6,258 nucleotides of DNA from CAWJEL01 sp964647255 (lineage in GTDB: Bacteria; Chloroflexota; Anaerolineae; CG2-30-64-16), in NCBI GenBank assembly GCA_964647255.1, contig CAZYGI010000142.1, positions 1 to 6,258 of the forward strand, given 5' to 3'. The position numbers and the translations under genes were made by a program. The first letter of the stretch is position 1; the number at the start of each line of letters is the position of its first letter. Shown piece by piece: positions 5,639-6,258 of this stretch. The notes below the pieces were generated by a model that saw only the letters and a program-made list of their open reading frames with translations, did not search any database and was not told where the DNA came from.

Positions 5639-6166
5639 ATGTCTGAGCCATTCGTTGGGGAGATCCGGATCTTCGCCGGCAATTTTGCGCCCCGCGGTTG
5701 GGCGCTCTGCAACGGACAGATCCTGTCCATCGCCCAGAACACAGCCCTGTTTTCGCTGCTCGGCACCACGTACGGCGGCAACGGTCAGACGACGTTCGCC
5801 TTACCCAACCTGCAGGATCGTTCGCCGCTGCACCGGGGCCAGGGCCCCGGCCTGACTCCGCGCTCGTTGGGTGAGACCAGCGGCACGGCAACCGTCACTT
5901 TGATCACGAGCGAGATGCCGGCCCATACGCACCAGCCTCAGGCGGACGCCGCGGGCGGCGGGCAGACGAGCCCGGCAAGCGCCTCATGGGGCGCCGGCGG
6001 CCGCGGCCGGCCCGCCGCCTATTCATCTAGCGCAAATCCTGGGGCGACACTCAGCCCGCAGGCGCTGGCGATGACGGGGGGAGCCCAGCCGCACAACAAT
6101 CGTTCGCCCTATCTCGGTGTCAATTTCATCATCGCGCTGCAAGGGATCTACCCTGCGCGCAACTGA
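5639..6166 (+). CDS. Phage tail collar domain / MdpB-like protein, copy 3
   Basis: A 175-residue paralogue, closest by eye to copy 1 because it keeps 'HRGQGPGLTPRSLGE' after the collar. The collar spans about 4-66 with 'PFVGEIRIFAGNFAPRGWALC' type sequence, but the usual 'LPDLRGR' is here 'LPNLQDR' (55-61). 'MPAHTH' provides H96-x-H98. The middle, 100-145, is Gly/Ala/Ser-rich with 'SWGAGGRGRPAAYSSS', different from both other copies. The C-terminus 'GGAQPHNN...PYLGVNFIIALQGIYPARN' is conserved. AAGGAG lies 6 bases before ATG 5639, after a 27-base spacer identical in length to the one between copies 1 and 2. A further gene begins 52 bases downstream, so the operon may continue. Confidence 0.92.
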   Translation: MSEPFVGEIRIFAGNFAPRGWALCNGQILSIAQNTALFSLLGTTYGGNGQTTFALPNLQDRSPLHRGQGPGLTPRSLGETSGTATVTLITSEMPAHTHQPQADAAGGGQTSPASASWGAGGRGRPAAYSSSANPGATLSPQALAMTGGAQPHNNRSPYLGVNFIIALQGIYPARN

Positions 6167-6174
6167 AATCAGGA

Positions 6175-6203
6175 GCGAGTCATCAGCGCGGGACCAGACT
6201 CGC
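6175..6203 (+). promoter_or_regulatory. Short inverted repeat just upstream of the last gene's RBS
   Basis: GCGAGTC (6175-6181) is perfectly complementary to GACTCGC (6197-6203), with a 15-base loop. It ends two bases before the Shine-Dalgarno site of the next gene. There is no T-tract, so a terminator is unlikely. It could modulate translation or mark an mRNA processing point; a chance 7-bp repeat is also possible in such GC-rich DNA. Confidence 0.3.
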
Positions 6204-6205
6204 CC

Positions 6206-6211
6206 AGGAGG
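6206..6211 (+). promoter_or_regulatory. Shine-Dalgarno site for the gene starting at 6219
   Basis: AGGAGG lies 7 bases before ATG 6219. This perfect match at ideal spacing is the main support for a real gene start at the window edge. Confidence 0.7.
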
Positions 6212-6218
6212 AAGCCGC

Positions 6219-6258
6219 ATGAAACACTTTTCATCTGATTTTGCCCGGCCGGCCATGC
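6219..6258 (+). CDS. Start of an unidentified gene, truncated by the window end
   Basis: Thirteen codons are visible, reading M-K-H-F-S-S-D-F-A-R-P-A-M, with no stop before the window ends. The strong AGGAGG at 6206-6211 and the position 52 bases after collar copy 3, on the same strand, support a real start and probable co-transcription. The residues do not show a recognisable family or an obvious signal peptide, although the basic start does not exclude one further on. In other bacteria, collar-protein triplets can be followed by large repeat-containing surface proteins; I cannot tell whether that is so here. Confidence 0.6.
   Translation, partial: MKHFSSDFARPAM

Noticed and set aside
4571..6166. 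Prophage or tailocin
   Set aside because: Only small collar-domain proteins are present; no capsid, sheath, tube, baseplate, lysis, terminase or integrase gene is visible, and MdpB-like genes often occur outside phages.
1..6258. tRNA, rRNA, CRISPR array, insertion sequence or attachment sites
   Set aside because: No cloverleaf, repeat-spacer pattern, transposase frame, terminal inverted repeats or long direct repeats were seen on reading both strands.

Overview
The DNA is GC-rich and densely coded, and every convincing gene reads on the + strand. The best guess for the source is a Chloroflexota bacterium (Anaerolineae/Caldilineae type). The main reason is the truncated first gene, whose repeated beta-sandwich units (Y/FWQ, 'W..GE', 'PG.Y.L.L.LYDP.T') resemble the C-terminal ends of large Chloroflexota membrane glycosyltransferase-like proteins. 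GTG starts with good Shine-Dalgarno sites are common. The assignment is an inference; no rRNA, tRNA or other phylogenetic marker is present.

Layout. (1) 1-1149: the 3' part of the beta-sandwich protein. (2) 1150-1303: an intergenic region with a strong 15-bp hairpin, then a clear RBS. (3) 1304-4467: six closely packed genes: a Tat-exported DUF6916-like protein, a GNAT acetyltransferase, an Asp/Asn beta-hydroxylase-like Fe(II)/2-oxoglutarate oxygenase, a Nif11-domain small protein, a PAPS-type sulfotransferase and a second, leaderless DUF6916-like protein. The last five each overlap the preceding gene or follow it closely, which suggests one translationally coupled operon. (4) 4468-4570: a 103-bp gap with at most a weak terminator. 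(5) 4571-6166: three tandem paralogues of the phage-tail-collar / microcystin-dependent protein (MdpB, COG4675) family, separated by two 27-bp spacers. (6) 6167-6258: a short hairpin, a strong RBS and the first 13 codons of another gene that runs off the window.

Taken together, the genes after 1304 look like one functional island. It combines small tail-fibre-like proteins with two DUF6916 paralogues, one of them exported, and a block of modification enzymes (acetyl transfer, hydroxylation, sulfation) that includes a Nif11 leader-like domain. A working hypothesis is that the enzymes modify a peptide, a protein or a surface-associated product linked to the collar proteins. No capsid, tube, sheath, baseplate, terminase or integrase gene is visible, so nothing here shows a prophage or a complete contractile system. 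The co-localisation and family calls come from the sequence; the joint function is inference.
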